Assembly (NCBI GenBank): GCA_004556165.1
Contig: SFIR01000008.1
Location: 1 to 59,249, forward strand
Origin: Clostridiales bacterium
Lineage (GTDB): Bacteria; Bacillota; Clostridia; Christensenellales; CAG-138
DNA: 59,249 nucleotides
Direction of reading: 5' to 3'
In this document: positions 26,959-36,144 of the stretch, in pieces
Layout: every line of letters begins with the position of its first letter
Position numbering within the stretch: position 1 is the first letter of the stretch
Made by a program: the position numbers and the translations under genes
The notes under the pieces: model-generated
The model's database searches: none
What the model was told of the DNA's origin: nothing
What the model saw: only the letters and a program-made list of their open reading frames with translations

Positions 26959-27774
26959 CTATGCCAGTCTTTCCCTCATCAGCTTAAAGATGTTTCTTTC
27001 TCCGAATCTGATAAACCCGACCTTTTTATCAGACTTTACTATTCTAACCTCCGACCCTTCGGGAAGAGTCATCAGCTGCTTGCCGTCCGAGCTTAAGAAG
27101 CACTCGCTGAGCACTTTGACAACTACCTCGGAGTCATACGATGCAACGATCGGCCTTGAAGTTAGGGAATGTGAGCATATCGGCGTGACGAGAATAACAT
27201 CAAGATTCGGCGCAACCACAGGGCCTCCGGCAGAAATGGAATATCCCGTTGAACCGGCAGGCGTGCTGATAATGATGCCGTCGCTGCGGATGATACCGAT
27301 TGAATTGCCGTCAATGCTTGCGTCCATATGCGTCACAGAAGAGAGGCTGTTTTTGAATATCAGAAAATCATTCAGGCATGTATAGTTTTCCTTATCGGAA
27401 ACAACGCAGTGCAGTGTGGACTTCGTTTCGACCGAATAATTCCCGTTTTTAAATTCAACCAAAGCACTTCTGAAATCATCAATAAGTATTTCCGTGAGAA
27501 AGCCTATTTTTCCGAGGTTAATGCCAAGAATCGGTATCTCAAGTGCGCGCTCATCATTGAGCTGAATAGAAACCAGGCGAAGGATTGTACCGTCTCCGCC
27601 TATCGTAACGATGAAATCAGGTTTTTTCTCGGAAGCCGCAAGATACAGATCTTCCGGCAGATCGAAGTTGACGCAGGTAAAGCCTTCTTCCGATGCAGCA
27701 TTCATAGCTGTGCGAAGAACGCTGCCTGCATCTGATTTGCTCATATTAGCATAAAAATATAGTCTGTTCTCCAT
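26959..27774 (-). CDS. nadK: NAD kinase
   Basis: ATP-dependent phosphorylation of NAD to NADP. The 271 residues contain the diagnostic IGGDGTILR (about residues 59-67), LNDFLIFKN in place of the common NE motif, and the glycine-rich PAGSTGYSISAGG. It lies 8 bases after tlyA and 20 bases before recN. Confidence 0.95.
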   Translation of the reverse strand: MENRLYFYANMSKSDAGSVLRTAMNAASEEGFTCVNFDLPEDLYLAASEKKPDFIVTIGGDGTILRLVSIQLNDERALEIPILGINLGKIGFLTEILIDDFRSALVEFKNGNYSVETKSTLHCVVSDKENYTCLNDFLIFKNSLSSVTHMDASIDGNSIGIIRSDGIIISTPAGSTGYSISAGGPVVAPNLDVILVTPICSHSLTSRPIVASYDSEVVVKVLSECFLSSDGKQLMTLPEGSEVRIVKSDKKVGFIRFGERNIFKLMRERLA

Positions 27775-27782
27775 GCTGCCTC

Positions 27783-28589
27783 CTAACTCAATGCGTCATG
27801 TGCTGCAGACACAACCGAATGTGCAATCCTGGAAAGACTGTCCGAATCCGTCATGCCGCCCTCACGGGCAAGATACAGCAAGAATTCAATATTACCCTTT
27901 GGTCCGGTGATTGGTGAGAAGTCAACTGCTTTTATAATGAAACCGTTTTCGATACTGAAGCACACAGCATTGCTCAGAACCTCAAGATGCACTGCTTTGT
28001 CGCGCACAACGCCGTTCTTTCCGACCTTGTTCCTTCCGGCTTCAAATTGCGGCTTAACCAAAACCACAGCTTCCCCATCCTGCGAAAGGCAGGTATTCAG
28101 CCTCGGAAGGATCAGCTTGATGGAAATAAAAGATACGTCAACGGAAGCAAATGAAGGGGTTTCGTCGAACCAATCGGGTTCCATCATTCGCGCATTATGG
28201 CGTTCCATGCAGATTACGCGTTCGTCATTCCTCAGCTTCCAGTCAAGCTGGCCATAGCCGACATCAACAGCGTAAACCTTTTTTGCGCCGTGCATGAGCA
28301 TACAGTCGGTAAAACCTCCTGTGGATGCACCTACATCAATACAAATGCGGTCATTAAGGTTCACGCCGTAATTGTCAACAGCTTTTTGGAGCTTAAGGCC
28401 TCCCCTGCTGACAAACGGAATAGGGTTTTCTTTAATAGAGAGAACCTGACCGTCCGAGAAAGAATCGCTTGCTTTCGTGACCTTAGTGCCGTCAAGCAGA
28501 ACGACGCCCTCCATAATGAGTGCTTTAGCTCTTTCGCGGCTCTGAGCTAATCCAAGTTCAACCATTGCGCTGTCAATACGCTGAGACAA
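27783..28589 (-). CDS. tlyA: TlyA-family rRNA 2'-O-methyltransferase
   Basis: S4 domain (residues about 1-60) followed by an FtsJ-like SAM-dependent methyltransferase domain with DVGASTGGFTDCML and VYAVDVGYGQL. This arrangement is typical of TlyA, which methylates riboses in 16S and/or 23S rRNA. The 268 residues are normal. It is between dxs (28 bases) and nadK (8 bases) in the conserved clostridial operon. Confidence 0.94.
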   Translation of the reverse strand: MSQRIDSAMVELGLAQSRERAKALIMEGVVLLDGTKVTKASDSFSDGQVLSIKENPIPFVSRGGLKLQKAVDNYGVNLNDRICIDVGASTGGFTDCMLMHGAKKVYAVDVGYGQLDWKLRNDERVICMERHNARMMEPDWFDETPSFASVDVSFISIKLILPRLNTCLSQDGEAVVLVKPQFEAGRNKVGKNGVVRDKAVHLEVLSNAVCFSIENGFIIKAVDFSPITGPKGNIEFLLYLAREGGMTDSDSLSRIAHSVVSAAHDALS

Positions 28590-28617
28590 CTTATACCTCC
28601 GTATGTCTAAAATGACA

Positions 28618-30495
28618 TTATGAATCAGAAAACTGCATTATCGCAGCTTTTAGCTTTTCGGGGCTCAACCCGCAGAAATCATCCTGTTCAGGAATCGTTG
28701 CAGCCTCGATAGGAATATTCGGGACTCCGATATTAAGTACTCGCGGTGGGTTCTTCCGCGAACACATCAAACGGGAAACCTGTGCTCCGAATCCTGTATC
28801 GGCATTCCCGTCCTCGACTGTGATAATCTTCTCAGCTCCGTCAAGGATTGAAAGAAGCTTTTCATCGATCGGGCATAGGAGCCTTGCATTGACCAAGCCG
28901 ATGTCAAGACTTTTAAGTTCTTCATCGGTTGAAAGCAGCTTTATCATTCTTTCAAGAATTCTTCCTGAAGCAACAACGGTTGTCGGCCTGATGCCGTCCG
29001 AGATAAGCTCCCAGCTTTCGAGCGGCACCTTGGAATTAAGGGTTCTGTGCGGAAGCAATCCCCTGCTGTATCTGATTGCCGCAGGACAATCAAGCGACAA
29101 GGAATACTCGAGCATTGCCTCAAGCTCTTCCACTGATGAAGGCGAAAAGAGCTTAATGCCATTGGGCAGCGTCATAAAGTAAGCAATATCATACACGCCC
29201 TGATGCGTTTCTCCGTCAGCACCGACTAAACCGGCACGGTCAATTCCGAATACAACATGAAGCTTCTGCAAACAGACATCATGAATAAGCTGATCATAGC
29301 CCCTTTGAAGGAATGTCGAATATACGGCAAAGACAGGTTTTAGCCCCGCCATCGCCATACCGGCAGCCATTGTAACCCCATGCTGTTCTGCAATGCCAAC
29401 ATCAAAAAACCTATCCGGAAACCTGTCTCTGAATATACTCAAGCCCGTTCCGGTTGACATAGCAGCAGTAATTGCAACAATAGACTTGTCCTTTTCCGCA
29501 AGTTCGGTCAGCTTTGAAGCAAACACTTTTGAGTTGTTCGGTCCTCCCGTGCTTTCTCCGGTCTTTTCGTCAAACTTGCCGATACCGTGGAACTTCTCCG
29601 GATCATTCTCCGCATGTAAATAGCCCTTTCCCTTTTTAGTCACAACATGCAGCAGAACCGGTTTATCCTTTATGTTCTTTGCATGCTCCAAGCATTCTTC
29701 AAGCTCTCCAATATTATGACCGTCTATCGGACCCATATAAGTAAAGCCCAATTCCTCAAACATTACATTAGGCAGGATGAAGAATTTAATTCGGTTCTTC
29801 AGGCGCTCAATCGCATCACTTAAGGAATTACCGATCTTCGGGATACGCTTAAGCCTCGCTGAAAAGCGTTTTTTGAAGCTTTTATAGCCTTTACTGGTGC
29901 GCATGTGCGAAAGATGCGTACGCATGCCGCCGACACTTCCGCCAATCGACATTTCGTTGTCATTCAGTATCACTATTAGCGGAAGTTCCTGCTGACCTGC
30001 ATCATCGAGAGCTTCATAAGCCATTCCGCCCGATAAAGCACCGTCACCGATAACGGCAACAACATGCCTTTCAAAATCGCCGGCAAGCCTATATGCCCTA
30101 AGCATGCCGAGAGCAGCGGAAATCGAAGTGCTCGAATGCCCTACGTTAAATGCATCGTATTCGCTTTCATTAGTCTTGGGAAATCCGGAGATTCCGTTTT
30201 TCTGGCGAAGCGTCTCAAAATCGGCCGCTCTGCCCGTAATAAGTTTATGCGCATAGCTCTGGTGACCGACATCGAAAACAAGCCTGTCCGTGCTGAAATC
30301 GAAGCAGCGATGTAAAGCAAGTGTCAGCTCAATAATGCCCAAATTCGATGCAAGGTGCCCCCCATTAGCAGCAACTACGGAAACAATGTACCCTCGAATC
30401 TCTTCGGCAAGCTGACTGAGCTCATCCTCGTTGAGTTTTTTTATATCTTCGGGGTCTGAAATCTTCCTCAGCCAAGTAGTGTCTTCATACCGCAT
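28618..30495 (-). CDS. dxs: 1-deoxy-D-xylulose-5-phosphate synthase
   Basis: Thiamine-diphosphate enzyme joining pyruvate and glyceraldehyde 3-phosphate, the first step of the MEP pathway. The 625 residues are the normal length. Visible motifs are SNLGIIELTLALH, VIGDGALSGGMAYEALDD (TPP/Mg site), YMGPIDGHN, and the transketolase C-terminal parts (GIAEQHGVTMAAGMA, VEDGNADTGFGAQV). It is 2 bases after ispA, linking entry to the pathway with prenyl chain elongation. Confidence 0.97.
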   Translation of the reverse strand: MRYEDTTWLRKISDPEDIKKLNEDELSQLAEEIRGYIVSVVAANGGHLASNLGIIELTLALHRCFDFSTDRLVFDVGHQSYAHKLITGRAADFETLRQKNGISGFPKTNESEYDAFNVGHSSTSISAALGMLRAYRLAGDFERHVVAVIGDGALSGGMAYEALDDAGQQELPLIVILNDNEMSIGGSVGGMRTHLSHMRTSKGYKSFKKRFSARLKRIPKIGNSLSDAIERLKNRIKFFILPNVMFEELGFTYMGPIDGHNIGELEECLEHAKNIKDKPVLLHVVTKKGKGYLHAENDPEKFHGIGKFDEKTGESTGGPNNSKVFASKLTELAEKDKSIVAITAAMSTGTGLSIFRDRFPDRFFDVGIAEQHGVTMAAGMAMAGLKPVFAVYSTFLQRGYDQLIHDVCLQKLHVVFGIDRAGLVGADGETHQGVYDIAYFMTLPNGIKLFSPSSVEELEAMLEYSLSLDCPAAIRYSRGLLPHRTLNSKVPLESWELISDGIRPTTVVASGRILERMIKLLSTDEELKSLDIGLVNARLLCPIDEKLLSILDGAEKIITVEDGNADTGFGAQVSRLMCSRKNPPRVLNIGVPNIPIEAATIPEQDDFCGLSPEKLKAAIMQFSDS

Positions 30496-30497
30496 TA

Positions 30498-31403
30498 TCA
30501 GAAGCTCCTGCTCAATATATACTGTACGGTATCATGAAGATATTTGCAGTTTTCTCCGAAAGTCATAAAAATAAGTCTGTCAGCTTCTGCTGCAATGGAT
30601 TCGGCGAGCTGCCTTGCTTTATCCAATCCATACATGGTAACATAGGTGAGTTTATTCTGCTTTTCATCTTTATGAACGGTCTTACCCATTAGCATGGAAT
30701 CACCGCTGGCATCAAGAATATCGTCGGTAATCTGGAATAGAATACCGATCTTCTCGCCGTATCCCTCCAGGCATTTAAGCTGAGTATCGGTTGGATTTCC
30801 GCAAAGAGCCCCGGCTAATATGCTTGCAATAAGCATATCGGCAGTCTTATGGCTGTGAATATAGTTGAGCTCCTTCTCGTCCTTTATGCCTCGTTCTTCA
30901 CTGATAAGATCCATTGACTGACCGGCAACCATTCCTCCGATACCGGCTCGCTTTGCTATTTCTGCAACCGCGCGATAATAGTTTGCATCATTGAAAGTCA
31001 GACCTGCTTCTAACATATACTGAAAGGCAAAGGTCAGCAAACCGTCGCCTGCAAGAACTGCCTGTCCTTCACCAAATGCCTTATGGCAGCTTGGCTTTCC
31101 TCTGCGAAGATCATCATCATCCATGCAAGGAAGGTCATCGTGAATAAGGGAGTAAGTATGAATCATTTCAATTCCGCAAGCGAGCTTCATTGCCATTTTG
31201 CGGTTACCGCCCATGATATCGCATACGCCTATCGTAAGGCAAGGGCGAATGCGCTTACCCCCATCCAACAGACTGTATCTCATTGCGGAAAGCAATTCCT
31301 CAGGAGCATCCGGATAGATCAAGGCCTCTTCCAGCGAAGCATTGACGATATTTCTGTACCTTTTGTTTCGTTCAAGATAATCAAGTTCAAACTTTTGCAT
31401 CAT
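30498..31403 (-). CDS. ispA: Polyprenyl synthetase (farnesyl diphosphate synthase type)
   Basis: Condenses isoprenyl diphosphates, probably to farnesyl diphosphate. The 301 residues show both aspartate-rich motifs: DDLPCMDDDDLRRG (first, about residues 94-107) and ITDDILD (second, about 227-233). Two adjacent ATG codons are possible starts. The gene overlaps xseB by 17 bases, so it is co-translated. The product chain length is inferred from position and family. Confidence 0.94.
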   Translation of the reverse strand: MMQKFELDYLERNKRYRNIVNASLEEALIYPDAPEELLSAMRYSLLDGGKRIRPCLTIGVCDIMGGNRKMAMKLACGIEMIHTYSLIHDDLPCMDDDDLRRGKPSCHKAFGEGQAVLAGDGLLTFAFQYMLEAGLTFNDANYYRAVAEIAKRAGIGGMVAGQSMDLISEERGIKDEKELNYIHSHKTADMLIASILAGALCGNPTDTQLKCLEGYGEKIGILFQITDDILDASGDSMLMGKTVHKDEKQNKLTYVTMYGLDKARQLAESIAAEADRLIFMTFGENCKYLHDTVQYILSRSF

Positions 31404-31590
31404 TTTTCACCGCAATCTTGTCAATTCTGCTCCGATAACTGTTAAGGAGATCATTGCAATAATTGACTAAATTGATTCCTTCCTCGTATAATCCAACCAT
31501 TTCTTCAAGAGAAGTGGTTCCGGAATTGATCTTCTCTACTATCTCATCAAGCTTTTGCGAAGCTTGTTCAAAGCTCAAATTATCTGCCAT
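31387..31590 (-). CDS. xseB: Exodeoxyribonuclease VII small subunit
   Basis: A 67-residue helical protein with the family pattern LSFEQASQKLDEIVEKINSG and SLEEMVGLYEEGINLVNYC. The ATG at 31590 is chosen: GGAGG lies 11 bases upstream, and the longer frame would start from a TTG that is itself in the ribosome binding site. It lies 22 bases after xseA and overlaps ispA. Confidence 0.94.
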   Translation of the reverse strand: MADNLSFEQASQKLDEIVEKINSGTTSLEEMVGLYEEGINLVNYCNDLLNSYRSRIDKIAVKNDAKV

Positions 31591-31612
31591 CGCAATTCTT
31601 TCCTCCAATCAG

Positions 31613-32809
31613 TCATTCACAGATGCGCGCATTCAGCTTGCCGTCGGACAAAATAATCTCAACTCTATCATTCACTTCGGCATCCGATATGCTGCGCAAA
31701 AATTGTCCGTTTTCCGATTTTACAATTGCATATCCCCTGCTCAATACGGCGTTAGGATTCAAAGCCATCAGTTTTTCGGTTCTCGTTTCGTGTTTCGAGC
31801 ATAATTCACCGAAATGACGCTCCAAAGCATGCTTCATATTGACTGCCATATCATTTATTCTGCGAATACGATCGGTAAAGATCGAAGACGGATCGGATAA
31901 AGCCGATGTTTCTGAGGTAAGCATCAAATTAAGCTTCAGCATATCAATACGCTGCATTGCTGCACCATTCAAAGTCGATCTGACCGTATTCAGTGCTTCA
32001 GTGAGTTCACTGTAAACAGGAACGCATATCTCAGCTGCGGCAGAAGGAGTCGGCGCCCTGAGATCCGAAACAAAATCAACGATGGTAAAATCAACCTCGT
32101 GGCCGACTGCACTTATTACCGGGATTCTGCTGTTGAATACGGCATACGCCAGCTGCTCATCATTGAAACATGATAATTCCTCATAGCTTCCGCCGCCTCT
32201 GCCAATAATGATTACGTCAGCACGGGCATCATTATTGACAGCTTCAAGTGCTCGTATCAATTCGGACGGAGCATTTTTCCCTTGCACGGCTGCAGGCGCA
32301 ACTACTATATCCATGCAGGGAAACCTTCTTCGAATGACGCTGGTTATATCATGCAGTGCGGCGCCAGTATCGCTCGTAACTACGCCTACGCATTTAGGCA
32401 GTGAAGGAATCGGTCTTTTTCTGTCAAACAAACCCAAAGCTCTAAGTCTATTGCTTGTTTCGACGAACTGTCGGTAGAGCTCACCTTCACCTGCTTGCTG
32501 CATACCTGTCACATTGAAAGAATACTGTCCGCTCGGAGAATAGATCTCGACCTTTCCGCTGACAATGACCTTCATGCCGTCCGCAGGTTCAAACCTAAGT
32601 GAAGCCACTTTGCTTGCAAACATGATGCAGCGAATTACAGCAGTTTCGTCCTTTAAAGTAAAGTACAGATGACCTGATCCCTGCTGAAGCTTTAAAGCGG
32701 AAATTTCGCCTTTGACCTTAACCGAGCGGAGCCTGAGATCATTTGACAGCAAGCTATTCACATATTCATTCAGTTTAGAAACCGATAGGGTCAGATCAAT
32801 TCCCGGCAT
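31613..32809 (-). CDS. xseA: Exodeoxyribonuclease VII large subunit
   Basis: Catalytic subunit of the single-strand exonuclease. It has 398 residues: an N-terminal OB-fold (VKGEISALKLQQGSGHLYFTLKD), the nuclease core (GVVTSDTGAALHDI, IIGRGGGSYEELSCFNDE, SAVGHEVDFTI), then a helical C-terminal region shorter than in Escherichia coli but normal for Bacillota. Its start overlaps the end of folD by 14 bases. Confidence 0.95.
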   Translation of the reverse strand: MPGIDLTLSVSKLNEYVNSLLSNDLRLRSVKVKGEISALKLQQGSGHLYFTLKDETAVIRCIMFASKVASLRFEPADGMKVIVSGKVEIYSPSGQYSFNVTGMQQAGEGELYRQFVETSNRLRALGLFDRKRPIPSLPKCVGVVTSDTGAALHDITSVIRRRFPCMDIVVAPAAVQGKNAPSELIRALEAVNNDARADVIIIGRGGGSYEELSCFNDEQLAYAVFNSRIPVISAVGHEVDFTIVDFVSDLRAPTPSAAAEICVPVYSELTEALNTVRSTLNGAAMQRIDMLKLNLMLTSETSALSDPSSIFTDRIRRINDMAVNMKHALERHFGELCSKHETRTEKLMALNPNAVLSRGYAIVKSENGQFLRSISDAEVNDRVEIILSDGKLNARICE

Positions 32810-33647
32810 TTATTCTCTCGGCAGCATCAAGCGTGTGCATAAGCAAAATCGTTCTTGTTACAGGGCCTACGCCTCCCGGGACAGGAGTAATTGCTCCGGC
32901 TACTTCCTTTGCGGATTCAAAATCAACATCGCCCACGGTCTTTCCGTCAACTCTGTTTATTCCGGCATCTATCACGATTGCTCCGGGCTTTATCATATCA
33001 CCGGTGATAAGCCCCGGTACGCCGACAGCAGCAACCAAAATATCAGCCTGCATCGTATGTTCCTTCAGATCAACGGTTTTTGAGTGACATATCGTTACCG
33101 TAGCATTCTCCTGTAGGAGAAGCATGGCGGCAGGTTTCCCTACGACATTACTGCGACCGACCACAACGGCATTCTTGCCCCTGATAGGTACTCCGGTACT
33201 TTTTATCAGCTGCATTATGCTGCTCGGAGTACATGGCGCAAATGACGGCTTACCCGAACCGAGCATGCCGATATTTATAGGATGCAGCCCGTCAACATCT
33301 TTATCCCTTGAAATGTGAACAACGACCTCATCGGGATTCATGTGAATAGGAAGCGGCATCTGCAGCAAAATTCCATGAATCTTTGGATCCACATTGATTT
33401 GTTCAAGCAATGATATCAATTCCGATTGCGTGGTATCGGACGGTAATTCGTAAACAGTGCTATCCATACCAACCGCTTTGCAGTCAGCAGCTCTGCTGTT
33501 TACATACTGATGCGACGCGGGATCATCACCGACAATGATCACGGCAAGTTTAGGTACTATACCGTTCAAAATCAAGTTTGAAACTCTTTCGGCGCATTTT
33601 GCACGCAATTCAGCTGCAATACCCTTTCCGTCAATTAAATTTGTCAT
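32796..33647 (-). CDS. folD: Methylenetetrahydrofolate dehydrogenase/cyclohydrolase
   Basis: Bifunctional enzyme of one-carbon folate metabolism. The 283 residues contain the active-site YVNSRAADCKAVGM region (Tyr and Lys), LQMPLPIHMNP, the NADP-binding VVGRSNVVGKPAAMLL, and PVPGGVGPVTRTILLMHT near the C-terminus. It is the first gene of the long operon leading to recN and has its own promoter 45-70 bases upstream. Confidence 0.97.
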   Translation of the reverse strand: MTNLIDGKGIAAELRAKCAERVSNLILNGIVPKLAVIIVGDDPASHQYVNSRAADCKAVGMDSTVYELPSDTTQSELISLLEQINVDPKIHGILLQMPLPIHMNPDEVVVHISRDKDVDGLHPINIGMLGSGKPSFAPCTPSSIMQLIKSTGVPIRGKNAVVVGRSNVVGKPAAMLLLQENATVTICHSKTVDLKEHTMQADILVAAVGVPGLITGDMIKPGAIVIDAGINRVDGKTVGDVDFESAKEVAGAITPVPGGVGPVTRTILLMHTLDAAERINAGN

Positions 33648-33690
33648 TCAAAATACCTCTTATATTTTCTTAAGCTTTGCGGACAAATCC

Positions 33691-33719
33691 ATTATAGCGC
33701 TATGCCATGAATAATACAA
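33691..33719 (-). promoter_or_regulatory. Promoter of the folD-xse-ispA-dxs-tlyA-nadK-recN operon
   Basis: On the minus strand TTGTAT (33714-33719), 17 bases, TATAAT (33691-33696), 43 bases before folD. Confidence 0.7.
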
Positions 33720-33824
33720 TGCTTATCGGCTTTACACATCAGTCGGTTGTTTGTACGACAGATTTTGAGCTATATCGGTTGCACAGCCGACAGCAGCAAT
33801 GATATAACGAAATGGACAATCGAA

Positions 33825-34778
33825 TCAAAAACTATTCGATTTACCATATTGATCCATTGCAAGTAATGCAATACCGACGGCATTATCGCTTGATAGCTTG
33901 GGTGCTGAGAATGCAAGGTCGACTTTCTGATTTGAAAGCCTAACAGAAAGCATTGACCTCAAAATCGAGCTTGAAGCAACTCCGCCTGCGAACAAAAACG
34001 AGGAAATACCTAATGAAGATTTTGCATTTATCACCAGTTTCGCTAAAGTCCTTGCGATACAGTCATAAACGCTGAGGGCAATGTCGCTGCAATCAGCTCC
34101 TTTGTCCAGATAGCCGGCGGCTTTAGTCTCTACACCTGAAAATGAGCATTGAAGCCCTCTTACGCATGAGGGAAGAATCAAATCCGAATTGCGTTTGCCG
34201 TGAATAGCAAGTTTTTCAAGTTCCTTCCCTGCCGGGAACCTTAGCCCCATCTTAACGCCAAGCCTATCGACAAGCTGTCCGGCAGTTATGTCGGTCGTTC
34301 CTCCGATGCGGTCAATGTTGAATTCTTCGTCCACAATCAGCATATCGCTCGTTCCTCCGCTTAAGTGAAAAGCTATGAACCTGCTGCCAATAAGCTGATC
34401 GTTACCGACAAGCGCAGCGCGGATATGGCCTTGTTGATGAGTAAACTCATAAACAGGGATATTCAAAGCGGCGCCTATTGAGTATGCAACTGTTTTCCCT
34501 GAAAGAAAAACAGGCATATAGCTATCCTGTCTTCCGCTTGGGCGGCCGCTGACGCCTATGGCACGGGCATTGCTGCCGTCAGCTCCTGCAAACAGATCAG
34601 GTACCAGCTTACTAAGATTCCTTGTATGCTGAAAGACCGCATCACTCTGACGCAGCCCCCTTTCTCCTGCCGAAACATCAAGAAGAACTCGCCCGTCATG
34701 AATAATGCTGTCAGAATCGACACATGAAACCGAACTGGTATAACAGCTCGTGTCAAATCCTAAAAAAAGATCATTCAT
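33825..34778 (-). CDS. TsaD-like (Kae1/O-sialoglycoprotease-like) paralogue
   Basis: A 317-residue ASKHA-fold protein related to TsaD, the enzyme for tRNA threonylcarbamoyladenosine. It keeps LFLGFDTSCYTSS at the N-terminus, a metal-site pair HQQGH in place of the HMEGH usual in true TsaD, and LSGGTSDMLIV and FAGGVASS. The divergence and the nusB-linked location fit the clostridial TsaD-like paralogue rather than the essential TsaD. Its function is not known. It lies 14 bases after nusB. Confidence 0.8.
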   Translation of the reverse strand: MNDLFLGFDTSCYTSSVSCVDSDSIIHDGRVLLDVSAGERGLRQSDAVFQHTRNLSKLVPDLFAGADGSNARAIGVSGRPSGRQDSYMPVFLSGKTVAYSIGAALNIPVYEFTHQQGHIRAALVGNDQLIGSRFIAFHLSGGTSDMLIVDEEFNIDRIGGTTDITAGQLVDRLGVKMGLRFPAGKELEKLAIHGKRNSDLILPSCVRGLQCSFSGVETKAAGYLDKGADCSDIALSVYDCIARTLAKLVINAKSSLGISSFLFAGGVASSSILRSMLSVRLSNQKVDLAFSAPKLSSDNAVGIALLAMDQYGKSNSF

Positions 34779-34792
34779 CGAAGAATACCGAC

Positions 34793-35206
34793 TCAGCTTC
34801 GCGACAAGCTTCCAAGAACTCCGTTGATAAATTTAGGTGAACGGGTGTCACAATAAATCTTCGCTAACTCCACGGCTTCATTTATGGTAATCGCATTATC
34901 CATGTCGTTATCAAAGATTATCTCATATGCTGCATTTCTGAGAATCGAGAGATCGACTTTGGGCATTCTGGATATTTTCCAGTCCGCAGAATGCTGCTCA
35001 ATTTTCTCATCAATCAAATCTAAGTTATCCTGTACTCCGTTCACGATGCGTGAAGCATATTCGATATCAGCAGCCGAAGGTTCATCAGAAATACCTGATT
35101 TTTCAAGCACATCATTATATGTATCATCGCAACCGAAGAGTTTTTCGTATGTCATCATCATTGCGACTTCTCTTGCTGTTTTTCTGCTCAACTTAACCCT
35201 TTCCAT
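34793..35206 (-). CDS. nusB: Transcription antitermination factor NusB
   Basis: All-helical RNA-binding factor for rRNA antitermination. The protein is 137 residues from the ATG, with KTAREVAMM at the N-terminus and the signature DNAITINEAVELAKIYCD...KFINGVLGSL at the C-terminus. The start is uncertain: AAAGGAG touches the ATG at 35206, too close to serve it, while a TTG at 35191 (MSRKTAREVA, 132 residues) has AAAGGG at good spacing and gives the usual N-terminus. Confidence 0.92.
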   Translation of the reverse strand: MERVKLSRKTAREVAMMMTYEKLFGCDDTYNDVLEKSGISDEPSAADIEYASRIVNGVQDNLDLIDEKIEQHSADWKISRMPKVDLSILRNAAYEIIFDNDMDNAITINEAVELAKIYCDTRSPKFINGVLGSLSRS

Positions 35207-35268
35207 CTCCTTTGCTGCGCAAAGGTCCTTTCATATCTAATGTATAAATAATGTCCTCACAAAAACGG

Positions 35269-35292
35269 AGAGTGAAATCAGAATTTCACTCT
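35269..35292 (-). terminator. Terminator of the Asp23-AmaP-DUF2273 operon
   Basis: 10-base-pair perfect stem AGAGTGAAAT / ATTTCACTCT with a 4-base loop, followed on the minus strand by CCGTTTTTG. It isolates the Asp23 operon from nusB. Confidence 0.85.
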
Positions 35293-35303
35293 TCCGCAAG
35301 CCT

Positions 35304-35528
35304 CTATTTTCTTTTGAAAGTAAACTTAATTACTTCTCGGATGGTTTTCAGGCCATACCTGTCCAAAAAATACCCGGCTGTTATACCGATTGCAGAGAGG
35401 ATCAGAATAAGCAACGTTCTGAAAAAACCTATAGTAAGCATAAGAATAGCAGAAAGCAGCCCGACCACGCCATATGTAATGCAATATTTATGCTTTTTGC
35501 AAAATTCTATAACTTCCTTAAAGGTCAT
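35304..35528 (-). CDS. DUF2273 small membrane protein
   Basis: A 74-residue protein with two membrane helices (about 18-36 and 39-55) and basic ends, matching the DUF2273 family that is nearly always encoded beside Asp23 and AmaP. Its function is unknown and it probably belongs to the same envelope complex. It overlaps the amaP stop by one base and precedes a terminator. Confidence 0.88.
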   Translation of the reverse strand: MTFKEVIEFCKKHKYCITYGVVGLLSAILMLTIGFFRTLLILILSAIGITAGYFLDRYGLKTIREVIKFTFKRK

Positions 35529-36121
35529 TACTTCACGCGCCTTTCGTCCTGAGTGTCTGTAGTATTGTCCAAATGGATAGTGCTTTCAATGGTAATCACT
35601 ACATCCTTAACAACGATGCCGACTACGGAACCTATCTGGCTTATTACGCCATCGTGAACCGCTCTGCACAGCAAAGTCATATTAGCAGAGTCATACACGA
35701 CCATTGTCATGTTGATAATGATTCCGTCGGAGTTTATTTCCTTAACTATTGATCTGCATTTTTTAACAAATGCATTTGATTTGGCATATCGCTCTGCAAT
35801 GGAATTTACGGTGGAACAGCTGACAAAGGCATTGCCGTTATCGCAATCGGAATTCGAACCAAGAGGGATATGCTTATCCGCATTGGTCTCATCCCTAAAC
35901 ACCGTTATGAGGAATATAACAGACAGCCCGACAAACGCCAAGCAGACGATTGCTATAAGGATACGAACAAGCAGCGGACCTTCAGCAAGGAAGTTGACGC
36001 AGTTAATCAATGCATCGGGACGAATAATATTCAGCACTCCGGCAAACAGCAGAATAAAAATGATGTCGAAGACAAACGCAATTATGAATGCAAACAGCTT
36101 TTTAGTTGCAGAATTGTTCAT
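35528..36121 (-). CDS. amaP: Alkaline shock response membrane anchor protein AmaP
   Basis: A 197-residue protein with two N-terminal membrane helices (about 10-32 and 49-73) and a C-terminal Asp23-like domain (IKEINSDGIIINMTMVVYDS, VGIVVKDVVITIEST). AmaP anchors Asp23 to the membrane in staphylococci. It is between asp23 and DUF2273 in the standard order. Confidence 0.88.
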   Translation of the reverse strand: MNNSATKKLFAFIIAFVFDIIFILLFAGVLNIIRPDALINCVNFLAEGPLLVRILIAIVCLAFVGLSVIFLITVFRDETNADKHIPLGSNSDCDNGNAFVSCSTVNSIAERYAKSNAFVKKCRSIVKEINSDGIIINMTMVVYDSANMTLLCRAVHDGVISQIGSVVGIVVKDVVITIESTIHLDNTTDTQDERRVK

Positions 36122-36144
36122 GATCTCTCCTAAATATCCTCGCC

